Shown: piece by piece, positions 15,941 through 24,353 of the stretch | Position numbering within the stretch: position 1 is the stretch's first letter | How the letters are laid out: every line of letters starts with the position of its first letter | Source: Butyricicoccus sp. OM04-18BH | Lineage (GTDB): Bacteria > Bacillota > Clostridia > Oscillospirales > Butyricicoccaceae | DNA: 64,000 nucleotides | Assembly: GCF_003481705.1 (NCBI RefSeq) | Contig: NZ_QULN01000003.1 | Coordinates: 1 to 64,000, forward strand | Direction: 5' to 3' | The notes under the pieces: model-generated | Databases searched by the model: none | The model's input: the letters and a program-made list of their open reading frames with translations, nothing else | What the model was told of the DNA's origin: nothing | Made by a program: the position numbers and the translations under genes

Positions 15941-17288
15941 CGCCTACACCGTCCTTTGGCGGAAACTGAAACTGCGGCTGCTTCTCGGCTGCTGCCTGCT
16001 GTTCCTTTTCCAACTGCTTTTGCTCGCTCTCGGCATCGTCTACCCACGGATGGTTTGCGAGGATGGTCCTATCCGAGATAATGCCGACCGACTGCTGCGC
16101 GATCTGCGCGGTTTCAAGGTCGTTCTGTACCATGTTGCGTGTCCATGTCTGGAGAATGCGTTTCGGCTGTGCGATACCCTCCAGACGGCAGATAGCACGT
16201 ACCAGCTCGGCAAAGCCGCTGCGGAACTGCGTTTCCAGCATCACGGCCTTCAGCTCCAGCAGACTGTACAGGTACTTGAGCGCCACGCCGGACGAGTTGC
16301 CGAAATTCTCAGGGTTCGGGTCAACGCCCATGCCGGAAACGAAGATCTGACGGCGGGTTCTTTCGAGAAAAGCGTTCCGCGCCTCAAACGGGATCTCCGC
16401 GCGGATGGTGTCCACACCGCCGTCTCCCTCGACCTTGATGAGCTTGCTCTTTTTGAGGTCGCTCATAAACTCGGTCTTGTCCGTGCCGCCGTAGTTCTTG
16501 ATGACGAAGATGACCTCCTGCACGTCCTCCATATCGTTGGCGAAGCCGGACACCACCTTGTCATAAGCGTCGATTAAATCGCGATACAGCGGCAGATCAC
16601 CCATGCGGCCGGCGTTATTGTAGAACGGGATGAACGGCACCGCACCGAGGCCGTGCCGCAGCTCCTGCCCGACTTCCGGATATTCGAAGTAGGTGTAGTT
16701 GCCGGACACGCCGTTCTGACGGTAGAACCGGCAGGTCGTGTCATCCCAGTATTCGCACACCTGCACGGTCTGTCCGCTTGTCGGGTCGAGCATGGTGTAA
16801 CAGCGCAGCACGCCGACGAGGTCGCTCTCCAGCGTACCGGAGAACACCGGCACGATCTGTTCCGGGTCTACGGTGTGGTAGCGGAACCTGCCGTCTGTGC
16901 CGCGCCAGTAATGCAGCCACCCGACCGAGGTGTTGCTCGCGTCAATGCCGAGCTGCATGGCCGTTGCGGTGTACTGATCTCCGAGAATCTCTGCAATCCG
17001 CTCGTTAGCGGTCTTGTTCCCCACATCGAACACCGGCGGATAGCTCAGCGCGTAGGAAACCTTCTGCGTCACGAGCAGATTATGCCACGAATGCGAAATA
17101 CGGTTGTCCGCGAGGTGCAGCGGATTGCCGAGTGTCTGCTCGGTCTCTGCCTGCCGCTGCAAAACGCTGTTGTCCTGCTTGATGCGGTTGACGTTGCTGT
17201 AATAGCGCCGCGCCTCGTCCGCCTCGCGAATGAACTGCCCGTGTCCCTGCAAAAGCCGCTGAATCGTGCGGCTGTTTACTTTCACCAT
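15924..17288 (-). CDS. Phage portal protein, SPP1 gp6-like
   Basis: A 454-residue portal of the SPP1 gp6-like family: helical N-terminus with RRYYSNVNRIKQDN, a clip/stem part (YRDLIDAYDKVVSGFANDMEDV), NPENFGNSSGVALKYLY (the family hallmark NxSG region), and an acidic/Gln-rich C-terminus. The dodecameric ring forms the DNA entry vertex. It sits between large terminase and MuF, as expected. ATG/GTG overlap with the terminase end indicates coupling. Confidence 0.92.
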   Translation of the reverse strand: MVKVNSRTIQRLLQGHGQFIREADEARRYYSNVNRIKQDNSVLQRQAETEQTLGNPLHLADNRISHSWHNLLVTQKVSYALSYPPVFDVGNKTANERIAEILGDQYTATAMQLGIDASNTSVGWLHYWRGTDGRFRYHTVDPEQIVPVFSGTLESDLVGVLRCYTMLDPTSGQTVQVCEYWDDTTCRFYRQNGVSGNYTYFEYPEVGQELRHGLGAVPFIPFYNNAGRMGDLPLYRDLIDAYDKVVSGFANDMEDVQEVIFVIKNYGGTDKTEFMSDLKKSKLIKVEGDGGVDTIRAEIPFEARNAFLERTRRQIFVSGMGVDPNPENFGNSSGVALKYLYSLLELKAVMLETQFRSGFAELVRAICRLEGIAQPKRILQTWTRNMVQNDLETAQIAQQSVGIISDRTILANHPWVDDAESEQKQLEKEQQAAAEKQPQFQFPPKDGVGDGSSG

Positions 17289-18670
17289 ACGCTGACACCT
17301 CCTTTCCTGTTGAACTGCTCCGCAACGCCGGTTGTCGCGTCGGGAGCGTCATCGTGGGCGTTTTTGCCCTCTTTCTGATAATGCTGCATGGCCTTTGCGT
17401 ACTCCGGCCAGCGGTCACGCCAGTTGACCGGATAATAAATATGGTCCTGTACCCATGTTGCGTTTGTGAGAATTCTTGCGACCTTGTTCTCGCTCTGGTG
17501 GAACCACTCCACACGGCAGCGGTTGGAGCCGAGCCGCCGAAGCTGCTCCTGCACGTTGCGGGCAAAGCCGCGGCCGCCGTTGTTGCTCTCGATTTTGGCG
17601 AGGTTTGCGTCGTTCGCCAGCAGCCGCCGTGCGGTTTCCGGCTCGGTCACTTCCATCGGGTCTTTGGTGTAGTAGATGTCGAGCACATAGGCCTCGTGGT
17701 TATACTCGCCGTAAATGATGCTGCAAAGATAGTCCGCGCCGGTGTCCGCCGTGTCCGTGTAGCTGCGGATATGCGTAAACAGCGGATTGCCGTGCTCGTC
17801 CCTCGGAATGTCCGTATAGGTCTTGAAGCTGCTGTACAGCCTGCCCTTGAGGTCGATCGGCTGCTGCTGGTAGTTCGCGGACGCGATTTCCTCGCTCATC
17901 GTGCGAACCTTGTCCTCGTAGTCCTCACGGGTGAGAACCGCGTCGCACAGCATCGTGCCGTCGTCCTGCAAGGCTTTCATCGTGATGAGTTCCGCATCCG
18001 GCCAGTGCTCCAGCGCACGGCCTGCGAGGTCGCCGGTCGCCCAGCGCGTCATGATGATAACGATCTTGTATCCGGTTTCGGTTCGGGACAACATCGTGTC
18101 CGTGAACCACTGCCACTGCTTGTCGAGTGCGCCCTCGTTAAACGCCTCCTCGGCCTTCTTGATCAGGTCATCGAGAATCAGCTTGCGTGCGCCGAAGCCG
18201 GTCGCCGTGCCGCCCGGAGAGGTAGCGAGGTAACTCGCGTACTGTCCCTCAAGCGCCCATTTGCCTGCGGCGGCCTCGCCGTACTTGATGCGTGTCTGCG
18301 GGAAAATGTCCGAAAACACGATGCGGCTCGGGTCAAACCGTTCCTCCGCAATGCCGTCGCGGACCGCCCGTGCGAACGTCGTGGACAGCGTTTCGTTGTA
18401 GCTGCCGGTCATGATCTGCTCGGACGGATCGCGGCCAAACAGCCACTGGCTCAGCAGCACCGCCGTGCGGCTCTTGCCGTGTCGCGGCGGCATATTGACC
18501 ACAAGTACCTTGCGATCGCTCTCGCAGAACGCCTGTAAGCGCTGACACAGCGTTTTGAGGTACGGCCTGTCCTCGCGGTAGAAGTCCGGCGCCATCAGCT
18601 TGCAGAACGCCCAGAAGTCGCGCCGCGCAAGCTCAAGGCGAGCCGCCCTGCGAATGTGAGGGTCAACCAT
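17282..18670 (-). CDS. Terminase large subunit
   Basis: A 462-residue packaging motor. The ATPase has Walker A PPRHGKS (61-67), Walker B LILDD (D167, D168) and a C-motif TRWATGD. The C-terminal half carries the RNase H-like nuclease with acidic residues (YVLDIYYT, ESNNGGRG, DDAPDATTG). Size and motif order are normal. It overlaps terS by eight bases and the portal by seven. Confidence 0.95.
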   Translation of the reverse strand: MVDPHIRRAARLELARRDFWAFCKLMAPDFYREDRPYLKTLCQRLQAFCESDRKVLVVNMPPRHGKSRTAVLLSQWLFGRDPSEQIMTGSYNETLSTTFARAVRDGIAEERFDPSRIVFSDIFPQTRIKYGEAAAGKWALEGQYASYLATSPGGTATGFGARKLILDDLIKKAEEAFNEGALDKQWQWFTDTMLSRTETGYKIVIIMTRWATGDLAGRALEHWPDAELITMKALQDDGTMLCDAVLTREDYEDKVRTMSEEIASANYQQQPIDLKGRLYSSFKTYTDIPRDEHGNPLFTHIRSYTDTADTGADYLCSIIYGEYNHEAYVLDIYYTKDPMEVTEPETARRLLANDANLAKIESNNGGRGFARNVQEQLRRLGSNRCRVEWFHQSENKVARILTNATWVQDHIYYPVNWRDRWPEYAKAMQHYQKEGKNAHDDAPDATTGVAEQFNRKGGVSVW

Positions 18671-19067
18671 CGTCAGCCAGCTTCCGCAGCTCCTCGGTGG
18701 TCAGACCTGCAAGCGGGTTTTCCACCTCGAGAGTGCCGGAGTGCTCGATTTTCTGCACAAACGCGCCCGCCGCCTTGGCTCTCAGCTCTGAGGCCTTGAG
18801 CCGGTCCTTGGTTTCCTCGCCCTTGTCACGCATGACGTTCGTCCAGAAGGCGTTGATCTCCTCCATGTCGGCAATTCGCGGCGTTTCAAGGATTTTATCC
18901 CGCTCCGCAATGTAAACAGCAAGTTTCCGCAGGTTTTCGCTGCCGATGGACTGAAATCCGTTGTCATCCCTCGCCTTGTATCCGGCAAGCCGCGCCGCTT
19001 CTGCCGCCGTCTTGCCCTGCTTGTAATAATCTACCCAAGCCTGCTGCTTGGCTGTCAGTTTGCTCAC
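18663..19067 (-). CDS. Terminase small subunit (Terminase_2 family)
   Basis: A 134-residue DNA-recognition subunit. It opens SKLTAKQQAWVDYYKQGKTA, the classic helix-turn-helix entry of the family (TAAEAARLAGY), followed by a helical oligomerisation part. Start is GTG at 19067 behind GGACGGTGA. It sits immediately downstream of an intrinsic terminator, so its transcription must begin after it or read through it. Confidence 0.9.
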   Translation of the reverse strand: MSKLTAKQQAWVDYYKQGKTAAEAARLAGYKARDDNGFQSIGSENLRKLAVYIAERDKILETPRIADMEEINAFWTNVMRDKGEETKDRLKASELRAKAAGAFVQKIEHSGTLEVENPLAGLTTEELRKLADDG

Positions 19068-19104
19068 GCGCTCACCGTCCTTTCTGAAAATGGGTAAAAG
19101 AAAA

Positions 19105-19125
19105 CCGCCTATGGTGTAGGCGGTT
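19105..19125 (-). terminator. Intrinsic terminator closing the AT-rich two-gene cassette
   Basis: Minus-strand arms AAACCGCCTA and TAGGCGGTTT around CACCA, followed by TCTTTT. It separates the nuclease gene from terS and shares with the 13215 terminator a downstream TACCCATTTT..GAAAGGA stretch. Confidence 0.75.
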
Positions 19126-19135
19126 TACGGGTAAA

Positions 19136-20179
19136 TCAACCTTGCATTATGCCAAGTTCTTTTAGGTTTTTGTTTGCATTATGTTGCACCTCGATATACT
19201 TTCGATGAAGCAAATCCATAAAATTTTCTTGATTTTCCAACATCTCAATTATTTCAGATAGCGAAATACATATAATCACTTGTTTACGCACTAAATAAAC
19301 ATCACGACATATATCTCGAAATGTTTTGGGCGCTGGTTTCTTGCTGACAAATACTCCAAAAGAGCAACCTGCTCGCCCCATAATATCCGATAGCTTTGAA
19401 AGATATGTATTCTTCGGTGTGCTTTTTTCATTTTTGCATTCCACATAAAAAGATGAACCGATTTCATCAAAGAAATTTCCTTGAAAATATCGTTTTACTA
19501 TCACAAATCCATCTATTTGATTTAATTTTGTTGTAAATTCCGATGTTGCTTTAAAGCAAGTGCACTGATTAAACAGATCCCTCGTTAAATTTTCTAACGC
19601 ATTTCCTTGCTCGGTTGATGATGTATATCGAGTGGTCATTATAGCTTCTGCTCTTGCTATCCAATCTGATCCATCATCTGGAACTGAATAAAACTCTCCG
19701 ATTTCCAATAAACCGTGTTTCCAAGCAAACTGCAGAGAATCGGGGCGGACAGCACCAGCCGATTCTTTCATCTTTTTCGAATCTATGCAGTGCTGCCCAT
19801 CCTCAAAAGGGGCATCTTCGATTATCTCAAAACGAATTTCTATATCCTGTGCGCTGTCAAATTCGTCTTTCTCAAACTCTTTCTCGCAGCATAAACAATA
19901 TTCTATACTCTTTATGTCATTAATAGACTCTAACCTTTTAATAATATGTCCACATTCCGGACAACAAAGCACAAAATACTTGTGCATAAAATTAATTTCT
20001 ATACATGCCTTTAAAAAATTTGCACTTTCAATATAGCTACACTGAAGATGTGTTGCAACACGCGATATAGAAATTGTTTTTCTCGCATCAGCTGACAATC
20101 CTGAAAAATAGCAATCAGCTTTATCAAGAAGTTCTTCAGAAAAAGACCGTTCAAGCGTCAATAATTGAGAATAAAACAT
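19136..20179 (-). CDS. Zinc-ribbon plus PD-(D/E)XK nuclease protein, candidate phage-defence effector
   Basis: A 347-residue protein. Residues about 30-70 look like a winged-helix (ISISRVATHLQCSYIESANF), then a zinc ribbon CPEC 73-76 and CLCC 95-98. The C-terminal half has a restriction-endonuclease-like core: E196 (GNALENLTRDLF), D223 (NQIDGFVIV) and E247-C-K249 (FYVECKN), the D...ExK catalytic signature. Codons are markedly AT-richer than every flanking phage gene. It overlaps the preceding gene by 29 bases and is closed by a terminator, so the two form one operon. Prediction: nucleic-acid-cleaving partner. No methylase accompanies it, and no named system is recognised. Confidence 0.7.
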   Translation of the reverse strand: MFYSQLLTLERSFSEELLDKADCYFSGLSADARKTISISRVATHLQCSYIESANFLKACIEINFMHKYFVLCCPECGHIIKRLESINDIKSIEYCLCCEKEFEKDEFDSAQDIEIRFEIIEDAPFEDGQHCIDSKKMKESAGAVRPDSLQFAWKHGLLEIGEFYSVPDDGSDWIARAEAIMTTRYTSSTEQGNALENLTRDLFNQCTCFKATSEFTTKLNQIDGFVIVKRYFQGNFFDEIGSSFYVECKNEKSTPKNTYLSKLSDIMGRAGCSFGVFVSKKPAPKTFRDICRDVYLVRKQVIICISLSEIIEMLENQENFMDLLHRKYIEVQHNANKNLKELGIMQG

Positions 20180-21389
20180 CTTGAATATCCTCCTCAGCCG
20201 TATATTCCTTGAAACTCAAATTGCACTTTCCTTTTTTCTCCGAAATGCGTACAGTAAAAGTTTCTGTATAGTATGTTCGCGTATTACGTCTCCATTTTAG
20301 CGTCAGTCCATCACACGTCTTGTCATTGTCTATCATGCGCTTATTGTCAAAAAATATCGCTTTGCTTTGTAGCGGTCCTGCATCTCCGCCTGCAGCCTGA
20401 TCCACATGAGAGTCTTCTTCATCTGTAGCACATAATTTAACTGGATATGCATTTCTCTTTCGTGTAAATATTTCTTTATCTTGTCGATTAATTGAAATAT
20501 ATTTCTCAAAGAGATTGCGTATATCACAATGTAATCCAGAGATTTGATTTTCTGGTATTCCGCACAATTCCTTTATCTTTTGTTCTATATCCGTAATAAA
20601 TGTTTGGTATTGATCAAGTTCAGTTTGTATCTCTGGCGGTGTTTCTGTAAAGCTTTTTAAGAGTTTATAAAATTTCTTCTTCAGATTATATGCTTGCTCT
20701 TTATCATCCACATCTGTAATACCCAAAATACGTTTAGCATAATCCACAGCATCTCGCACTGGCTTTTCAGCATTTAGTGATTGTTCCATTGTGGCATAGA
20801 CACTCTGGCTTTCCGGATTGTACTCATAAAGATTTGATCTAGATTTATATCGAACCACATACCAACCATCATCAATAAAAAAATCAAAAATAACTGGGAA
20901 TTCAATATTTCGTGCATTTAAATTACGTTTTTCAATATAAGTAACCATTCTACAAAAATAAAGTGTTAATACGCGCTTACCTCTCATAGTTGAGCTTGTA
21001 TATTTTATTAATTTAGTTTGATTGTCGTATTGAGAATTTATCAAATATCCCGTAGATTCTTTATCGACATACTTATCTAAGTGCTTTTGAATGCCTTCTT
21101 CATTCGATAATATCAAACTAATTCCATTATCTATTCGACATTTATAAAGCACAATTTCCTTTATGCCTTCCTTTACTGTTTTATCTACCCATTCTGCAAA
21201 GATTTGCTCATTTGCCTTATTGGCCTTTGCAAAATCCAGTGCAGCCGAAACTAATTTGGCTTTATTGTTTCCTTTATTTACATTAATATTATCTATTTTA
21301 ACCTGATTATCTTTCAAAAAAGATAGAATAGGCGGTATGGTCCAATATTCTTCTTCTGGATTACAGAAGATATGCGCTGTATTTTCCAT
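20151..21389 (-). CDS. Unknown protein, first gene of AT-rich cassette, candidate phage-defence sensor
   Basis: A 412-residue protein with no domain I recognise. The first 60 residues are Asn/Lys-rich; residues about 75-205 are beta-rich (EIVLYKCRIDNGISLILSNE, RVLTLYFCRMVTYIEK, FPVIFDFFIDDGWYVVRYKS); 215-330 are helical and charged with coiled-coil character; the last 60 are beta-rich again. ATG 21389 has AAGAGGAGGAAACAAT. It is AT-rich, driven by its own promoter, and overlaps the nuclease gene by 29 bases. It may sense or bind a phage component for the nuclease; this is inference from pairing only. Confidence 0.6.
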   Translation of the reverse strand: MENTAHIFCNPEEEYWTIPPILSFLKDNQVKIDNINVNKGNNKAKLVSAALDFAKANKANEQIFAEWVDKTVKEGIKEIVLYKCRIDNGISLILSNEEGIQKHLDKYVDKESTGYLINSQYDNQTKLIKYTSSTMRGKRVLTLYFCRMVTYIEKRNLNARNIEFPVIFDFFIDDGWYVVRYKSRSNLYEYNPESQSVYATMEQSLNAEKPVRDAVDYAKRILGITDVDDKEQAYNLKKKFYKLLKSFTETPPEIQTELDQYQTFITDIEQKIKELCGIPENQISGLHCDIRNLFEKYISINRQDKEIFTRKRNAYPVKLCATDEEDSHVDQAAGGDAGPLQSKAIFFDNKRMIDNDKTCDGLTLKWRRNTRTYYTETFTVRISEKKGKCNLSFKEYTAEEDIQDVLFSIIDA

Positions 21390-21411
21390 ATTGTTTCCTC
21401 CTCTTTACTAC

Positions 21412-21440
21412 AATATACGACTTTTTTAGTCAAAAGTAAA
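21412..21440 (-). promoter_or_regulatory. Promoter of the AT-rich cassette with embedded inverted repeat
   Basis: TTTACT, 17-base spacer, TATATT on the minus strand, about 22 bases upstream of the first gene. The spacer contains GACT-AAAAA-AGTC, a small palindrome well placed to be an operator. Confidence 0.6.
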
Positions 21441-21492
21441 TATGCAATAGCGCATATATCCTGTTTTGAAAACACCCATTATTAATTTCTGT

Positions 21493-21523
21493 TAAAAACA
21501 AAAGGCACCCATTTCAAGGTGCC
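21493..21523 (-). terminator. Intrinsic terminator after the ArpU-like gene
   Basis: Minus-strand GGCACC and GGTGCC arms around a seven-base loop followed by TTTTGTTTTT. It isolates the AT-rich cassette from upstream phage transcription. Confidence 0.8.
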
Positions 21524-21610
21524 CTTCGCAAAAAGAGGAGTTAAGTAATACTTTTCCGTATCACTTCACGATACCATAATATCACGGCTTTCACTGCACG
21601 AAGTATCATT

Positions 21611-22009
21611 TTACGGCAAATTTAATTTTTCTGCCACCAACCGCACAAATGTACCGTTCCACCGTTTAGCAGTTGCCTCGCTCACCGGCACGCACATTGC
21701 TGCGCCGTACAGCGTATGGCTGCGCTTCCAGTACACGCGGTCGATCAGCTCTATGCGCTGGCGGCCATGTTTCATTACCTCGGTTTCCGAGATAGCAGCC
21801 CGCACCGCGTCATACCGCCGCTGTTCTTTATCAGTCAGGCGGTCAACGACCGCACGCTCAACCGGACTGCCGCCGCTGCTGTGGCCGCCGGATGCGCCGT
21901 AAGCCGGTGTACAGGGCATGTCGCCCACGCTCTCCGCCTTGCGGCGCAGCGCCGGATATGACCGGATGATGCGCTTCGTGTACTCCCACCAGTCCTCACG
22001 CTTGTTCAA
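21611..22009 (-). CDS. ArpU/sigma-like late transcriptional regulator
   Basis: About 132 residues from TTG at 22009 (GGGAGGGGAAGCA before it; an open frame extends to 22045). The C-terminal half resembles sigma-70 region 4 or ArpU-type regulators: LTDKEQRRYDAVRAAISETE, then RQRIELIDRVYWKRSHTLYGAA and a helix-turn-helix VSEATAKRWNGTFVRLVAEK. Such proteins sit at the end of early genes in Gram-positive phages and turn on the late operon. It is separated from terminase by the AT-rich insertion. Confidence 0.7.
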   Translation of the reverse strand: MNKREDWWEYTKRIIRSYPALRRKAESVGDMPCTPAYGASGGHSSGGSPVERAVVDRLTDKEQRRYDAVRAAISETEVMKHGRQRIELIDRVYWKRSHTLYGAAMCVPVSEATAKRWNGTFVRLVAEKLNLP

Positions 22010-22075
22010 TGCTTCCCCTCCCTGTCCGTAATGCCATAGCGCCACGCAAGGTAGCGCCGAACTTTATCGCTGTAT

Positions 22076-22249
22076 TTAGTCAATATTCTTATGCTCCTCC
22101 TGATATTTCCGCATGATGCCGACCGCTACGCGGCAGGCTTCGTCACACGCGGCGACCATCCTCTCGCGGATCATGCGCTTGCGCGCCAACATATCCGCGT
22201 AGTTCATGCCCCGCGGCTTGCCGGAGTGCTTTTTCTTAGTCTTTGCCAT
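22076..22249 (-). CDS. Small basic phage protein, unknown
   Basis: Fifty-seven residues starting MAKTKKKHSGKPRGMNYADM, basic N-terminus and a helical C-terminus (VAVGIMRKYQEEHKNID). ATG at 22249 lies 14 bases inside the end of the upstream gene and has an AGGAG site. The tight packing and coding-like composition support a real gene; function unknown. Confidence 0.6.
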   Translation of the reverse strand: MAKTKKKHSGKPRGMNYADMLARKRMIRERMVAACDEACRVAVGIMRKYQEEHKNID

Positions 22250-22475
22250 GGGTTACTCCTCCCTTTTCTCTTTCACGCAGCCGTTTGTCCCGGATCATCC
22301 GTGTTACCCGGTGACCGAGGACAGACGGCAGGCAAACATTATCGCCAAAGGCACCGGCGTACCACAGCGGGCAGGCCGTGGCGCAGGTGCTGCTGCGGGT
22401 CTTGTAGCACACACCCTCGTCTGTTTCCAGATCTTCAAGCAGATCGTGCAGCAGTATCAGTTCTCTGTCGGTCAT
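22236..22475 (-). CDS. Small Cys-containing phage protein, unknown
   Basis: Seventy-nine residues (MTDRELILLHDLLEDLETDE) with four Cys spread through CYKTRSSTCATACPLWY, possibly metal binding. It ends in an Arg/Lys-rich tail. It overlaps the next small gene and starts two bases after the preceding stop, so it belongs to the same early operon. No family recognised. Confidence 0.5.
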   Translation of the reverse strand: MTDRELILLHDLLEDLETDEGVCYKTRSSTCATACPLWYAGAFGDNVCLPSVLGHRVTRMIRDKRLREREKGGVTHGKD

Positions 22476-22477
22476 AA

Positions 22478-22768
22478 TCAGCTGCCGCCTTTCCGCTTGA
22501 TGCGTGCATCTTTGCTGATGCGCTGCTCCGCATACAGCAGGCTTTCCGGCATGGTGTAATACGCCTGTCCGCCTGCGATGGCGCAGAGTAATTCACCCAG
22601 CACCTTTTGCGCTTCCCGCAGATCACGATACCGCGCCACAGTAACTACCTTGGCGTTCTTGTCATAGCTTGCGACGATGAGCGCCGCATCCGGCTTTTCC
22701 GAGATGCAAAAGCGCTCCACGAAGTCCGAGTTGATAATCTGCTTCTTGTCACCGCTCAGAATGTACAT
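22478..22768 (-). CDS. Conserved phage protein, unknown
   Basis: Ninety-six residues from ATG 22768, which has GGAGG six bases upstream; the frame is open to 22792. The sequence MYILSGDKKQIINSDFVERF is followed by alternating strands and helices (DAALIVASYDKNAKVVTVAR, DLREAQKVLGELLCAIAGG). The pattern resembles small prophage proteins of unknown role common in Clostridia. The start lies inside the previous gene. Confidence 0.6.
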   Translation of the reverse strand: MYILSGDKKQIINSDFVERFCISEKPDAALIVASYDKNAKVVTVARYRDLREAQKVLGELLCAIAGGQAYYTMPESLLYAEQRISKDARIKRKGGS

Positions 22769-23079
22769 GGCGTGCCTCCGTTCCATTGCCACGCGCAGAA
22801 CGTCTCGTCGCAGTCGGTGCAGAGCCGCGCCTCCGGGTTCATATGTCCGATGCAGCCCATGCAGCCGCCGAGGCGCTTGAGCTGCGCAAGCAGCGTGTCG
22901 CGTTCCTTTGCGACCTGCTCCAGCGCGTGTTCATACAGGCTCAGCCGCACCGCGGCCTCTCGTGTGATCGCGCAGCCATGCACGCCGCAGTTGTGCTCAT
23001 ACCCGCAACCAAGGCAGACCAGAGAGCCGGTCTGCACTTTCAGCCGCCCGAGGGCCTTGATGAGCTCATCGGTTTTCAT
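22756..23079 (-). CDS. Cys/His-rich phage protein, probable zinc binding
   Basis: About 107 residues from ATG 23079 (GGAAGGAG nine bases upstream). A helix (MKTDELIKALGRLK) precedes two Cys clusters: CLGCGYEHNCGVHGC and CMGCIGHMN..RLCTDCDETFC, with a predicted coiled coil between them (LYEHALEQVAKERDTLLAQL). Likely a small zinc protein in nucleic acid or protein binding; nothing more specific can be said. It overlaps the methylase end by 14 bases. Confidence 0.6.
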   Translation of the reverse strand: MKTDELIKALGRLKVQTGSLVCLGCGYEHNCGVHGCAITREAAVRLSLYEHALEQVAKERDTLLAQLKRLGGCMGCIGHMNPEARLCTDCDETFCAWQWNGGTPCTF

Positions 23080-23785
23080 ATGTGTCCGCTCCTTCCCCAT
23101 AAAACAAACTGATTTGATCTGCAAATTTGCTAAACCGCTTTTCGGCAGCATCGAAATATGTCCGGTCGATTTCAAAACCTGTGAAATCCAGTCCAGCCTT
23201 ATATGCCGCGATCCGGCTGCTGCCGCTCCCTAAATGGGTATCCAGCACGCGCATACCCGGCGACGCATAACGTTCAAACAGCCAGTCATACAGCGCAACC
23301 GGCTTTTGTGTCGGGTGAATACGCACCTCATTGAGTGCCTTATTCCCTTGCTGAATATGCCCCTCCGCAACGCTTTTCCCCTGCAGCATACCGCTCCACA
23401 TATACCGAAACAGACGCACGCTGGTAAACAGGTCGGTGGCGGCAATCTCGCAATCCGAGAAACTCGAGCTTTGGTTGCATTTGTCCCACACAATCCGGCC
23501 GGGCGCAAAATCATAGCTGAAATAATTGCAGCCCCAAATGATGTAGTGCTTTGACACTCGCCGCAATTCGTCAAAGTATGCCTTTCCCGGCACTTTCCAT
23601 GCTGCTGATACAGGGTAATAATTGCGCCGCACTCTGGTTCGGCTTACGTTGGAGCCGTAATAGTGGCGGCGTTCCGGTCCGCTAAAGTACGGAGGGTCTA
23701 CCACAGCGAGATCGAAACAGCCGTCTTGGAACTGCGCCATTCCCTCCATGCAATCCATGCAGTAGCAATGGTTGGTTTCAAGCAT
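23066..23785 (-). CDS. DNA methyltransferase, N6-adenine/N4-cytosine type
   Basis: A 239-residue methylase with catalytic DPPY at residues 30-33 (LAVVDPPYFSG) and a C-terminal AdoMet motif (DTHLGSGSSRIAAYKAG), the order of the N6_N4_Mtase beta-type enzymes. It is an orphan: no endonuclease neighbours it. Phages use such enzymes to mask their DNA or regulate replication. The start overlaps the end of the upstream gene. Confidence 0.9.
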   Translation of the reverse strand: MLETNHCYCMDCMEGMAQFQDGCFDLAVVDPPYFSGPERRHYYGSNVSRTRVRRNYYPVSAAWKVPGKAYFDELRRVSKHYIIWGCNYFSYDFAPGRIVWDKCNQSSSFSDCEIAATDLFTSVRLFRYMWSGMLQGKSVAEGHIQQGNKALNEVRIHPTQKPVALYDWLFERYASPGMRVLDTHLGSGSSRIAAYKAGLDFTGFEIDRTYFDAAEKRFSKFADQISLFYGEGADTYENR

Positions 23786-24128
23786 GGCCGTTGCTCTCCC
23801 GCTCCAGCAGCTCCTTCCGCAGCTCCTTGAGCTTGTCCGTCAGCAGGCTTTCTGCCTTGCTCCCTGCTTTCAGCTTGCCGCCCTTGTCGCAGAGATTGAA
23901 ACGCGGACGGTTGACGTTATGCGTACCTCCACCCGGAAAGAAGTCATCGCCCTCATACCAGCTGGCGGTGAAAAAGCTGCCGTCCGGCAGGTCGAGCCGG
24001 TACACAAACAGTCCGATCTCAGGTGCCTTGTGCCAGATGCCCCAGTTACGCCAGTCAGACAGAACGGCCTTGCGCTTGCTCTCGTTGGTAAGGGCGAGAA
24101 TGTCCTTACCTGTCAGTTCCAGCATCAT
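23778..24128 (-). CDS. Conserved prophage protein, unknown
   Basis: A 116-residue protein, with a first part LTGKDILALTNESKRKAVLSDW, a compact beta region (IGLFVYRLDLPDGSFFTASWYEGD), and a Lys/Glu-rich C-terminal helix. It looks like a small soluble protein recurring in Clostridia prophages near methylases. Start ATG 24128 (or 24125) overlaps the preceding zinc-ribbon gene stop. Confidence 0.6.
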   Translation of the reverse strand: MMLELTGKDILALTNESKRKAVLSDWRNWGIWHKAPEIGLFVYRLDLPDGSFFTASWYEGDDFFPGGGTHNVNRPRFNLCDKGGKLKAGSKAESLLTDKLKELRKELLERESNGHA

Positions 24129-24337
24129 ACCTCATTTCCTCCCATCCGCAGCAGCTCTGCGGCCACGCACTCCGAGCAGTGCTCGATCAGGTCGTCATGG
24201 TCCTCGATCTCTCGCGGAAATCTGCAATACTCGTCACAGAACTCCTCCATCACCTTGTTTGCCCGCTGCTCCCAGCAGGCCGGATGGAACACGGGTGCAG
24301 TCCGCACGCCCTGCCCACAGAATTTACATTTTGCCAT
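24125..24337 (-). CDS. Small zinc-ribbon phage protein
   Basis: Seventy residues starting MAKCKFCGQGVRTAPVFHPA, a CxxC...HxxxC arrangement that looks like a treble-clef or ribbon zinc site, with further Cys pairs near FCDEYC and HCSEC. ATG 24337 has GGAGGAG. The frame extends to 24454 but the upstream part is Arg-rich noise antisense to the replication gene end. Confidence 0.65.
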   Translation of the reverse strand: MAKCKFCGQGVRTAPVFHPACWEQRANKVMEEFCDEYCRFPREIEDHDDLIEHCSECVAAELLRMGGNEV

Positions 24338-24353
24338 TATGCTGTTCTCCTCC

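Noticed and set aside
21611..22045. Longer N-terminus of the ArpU-like protein
   Set aside because: A GGGAGGGG site lies five bases before TTG 22009, whereas nothing precedes 22045.
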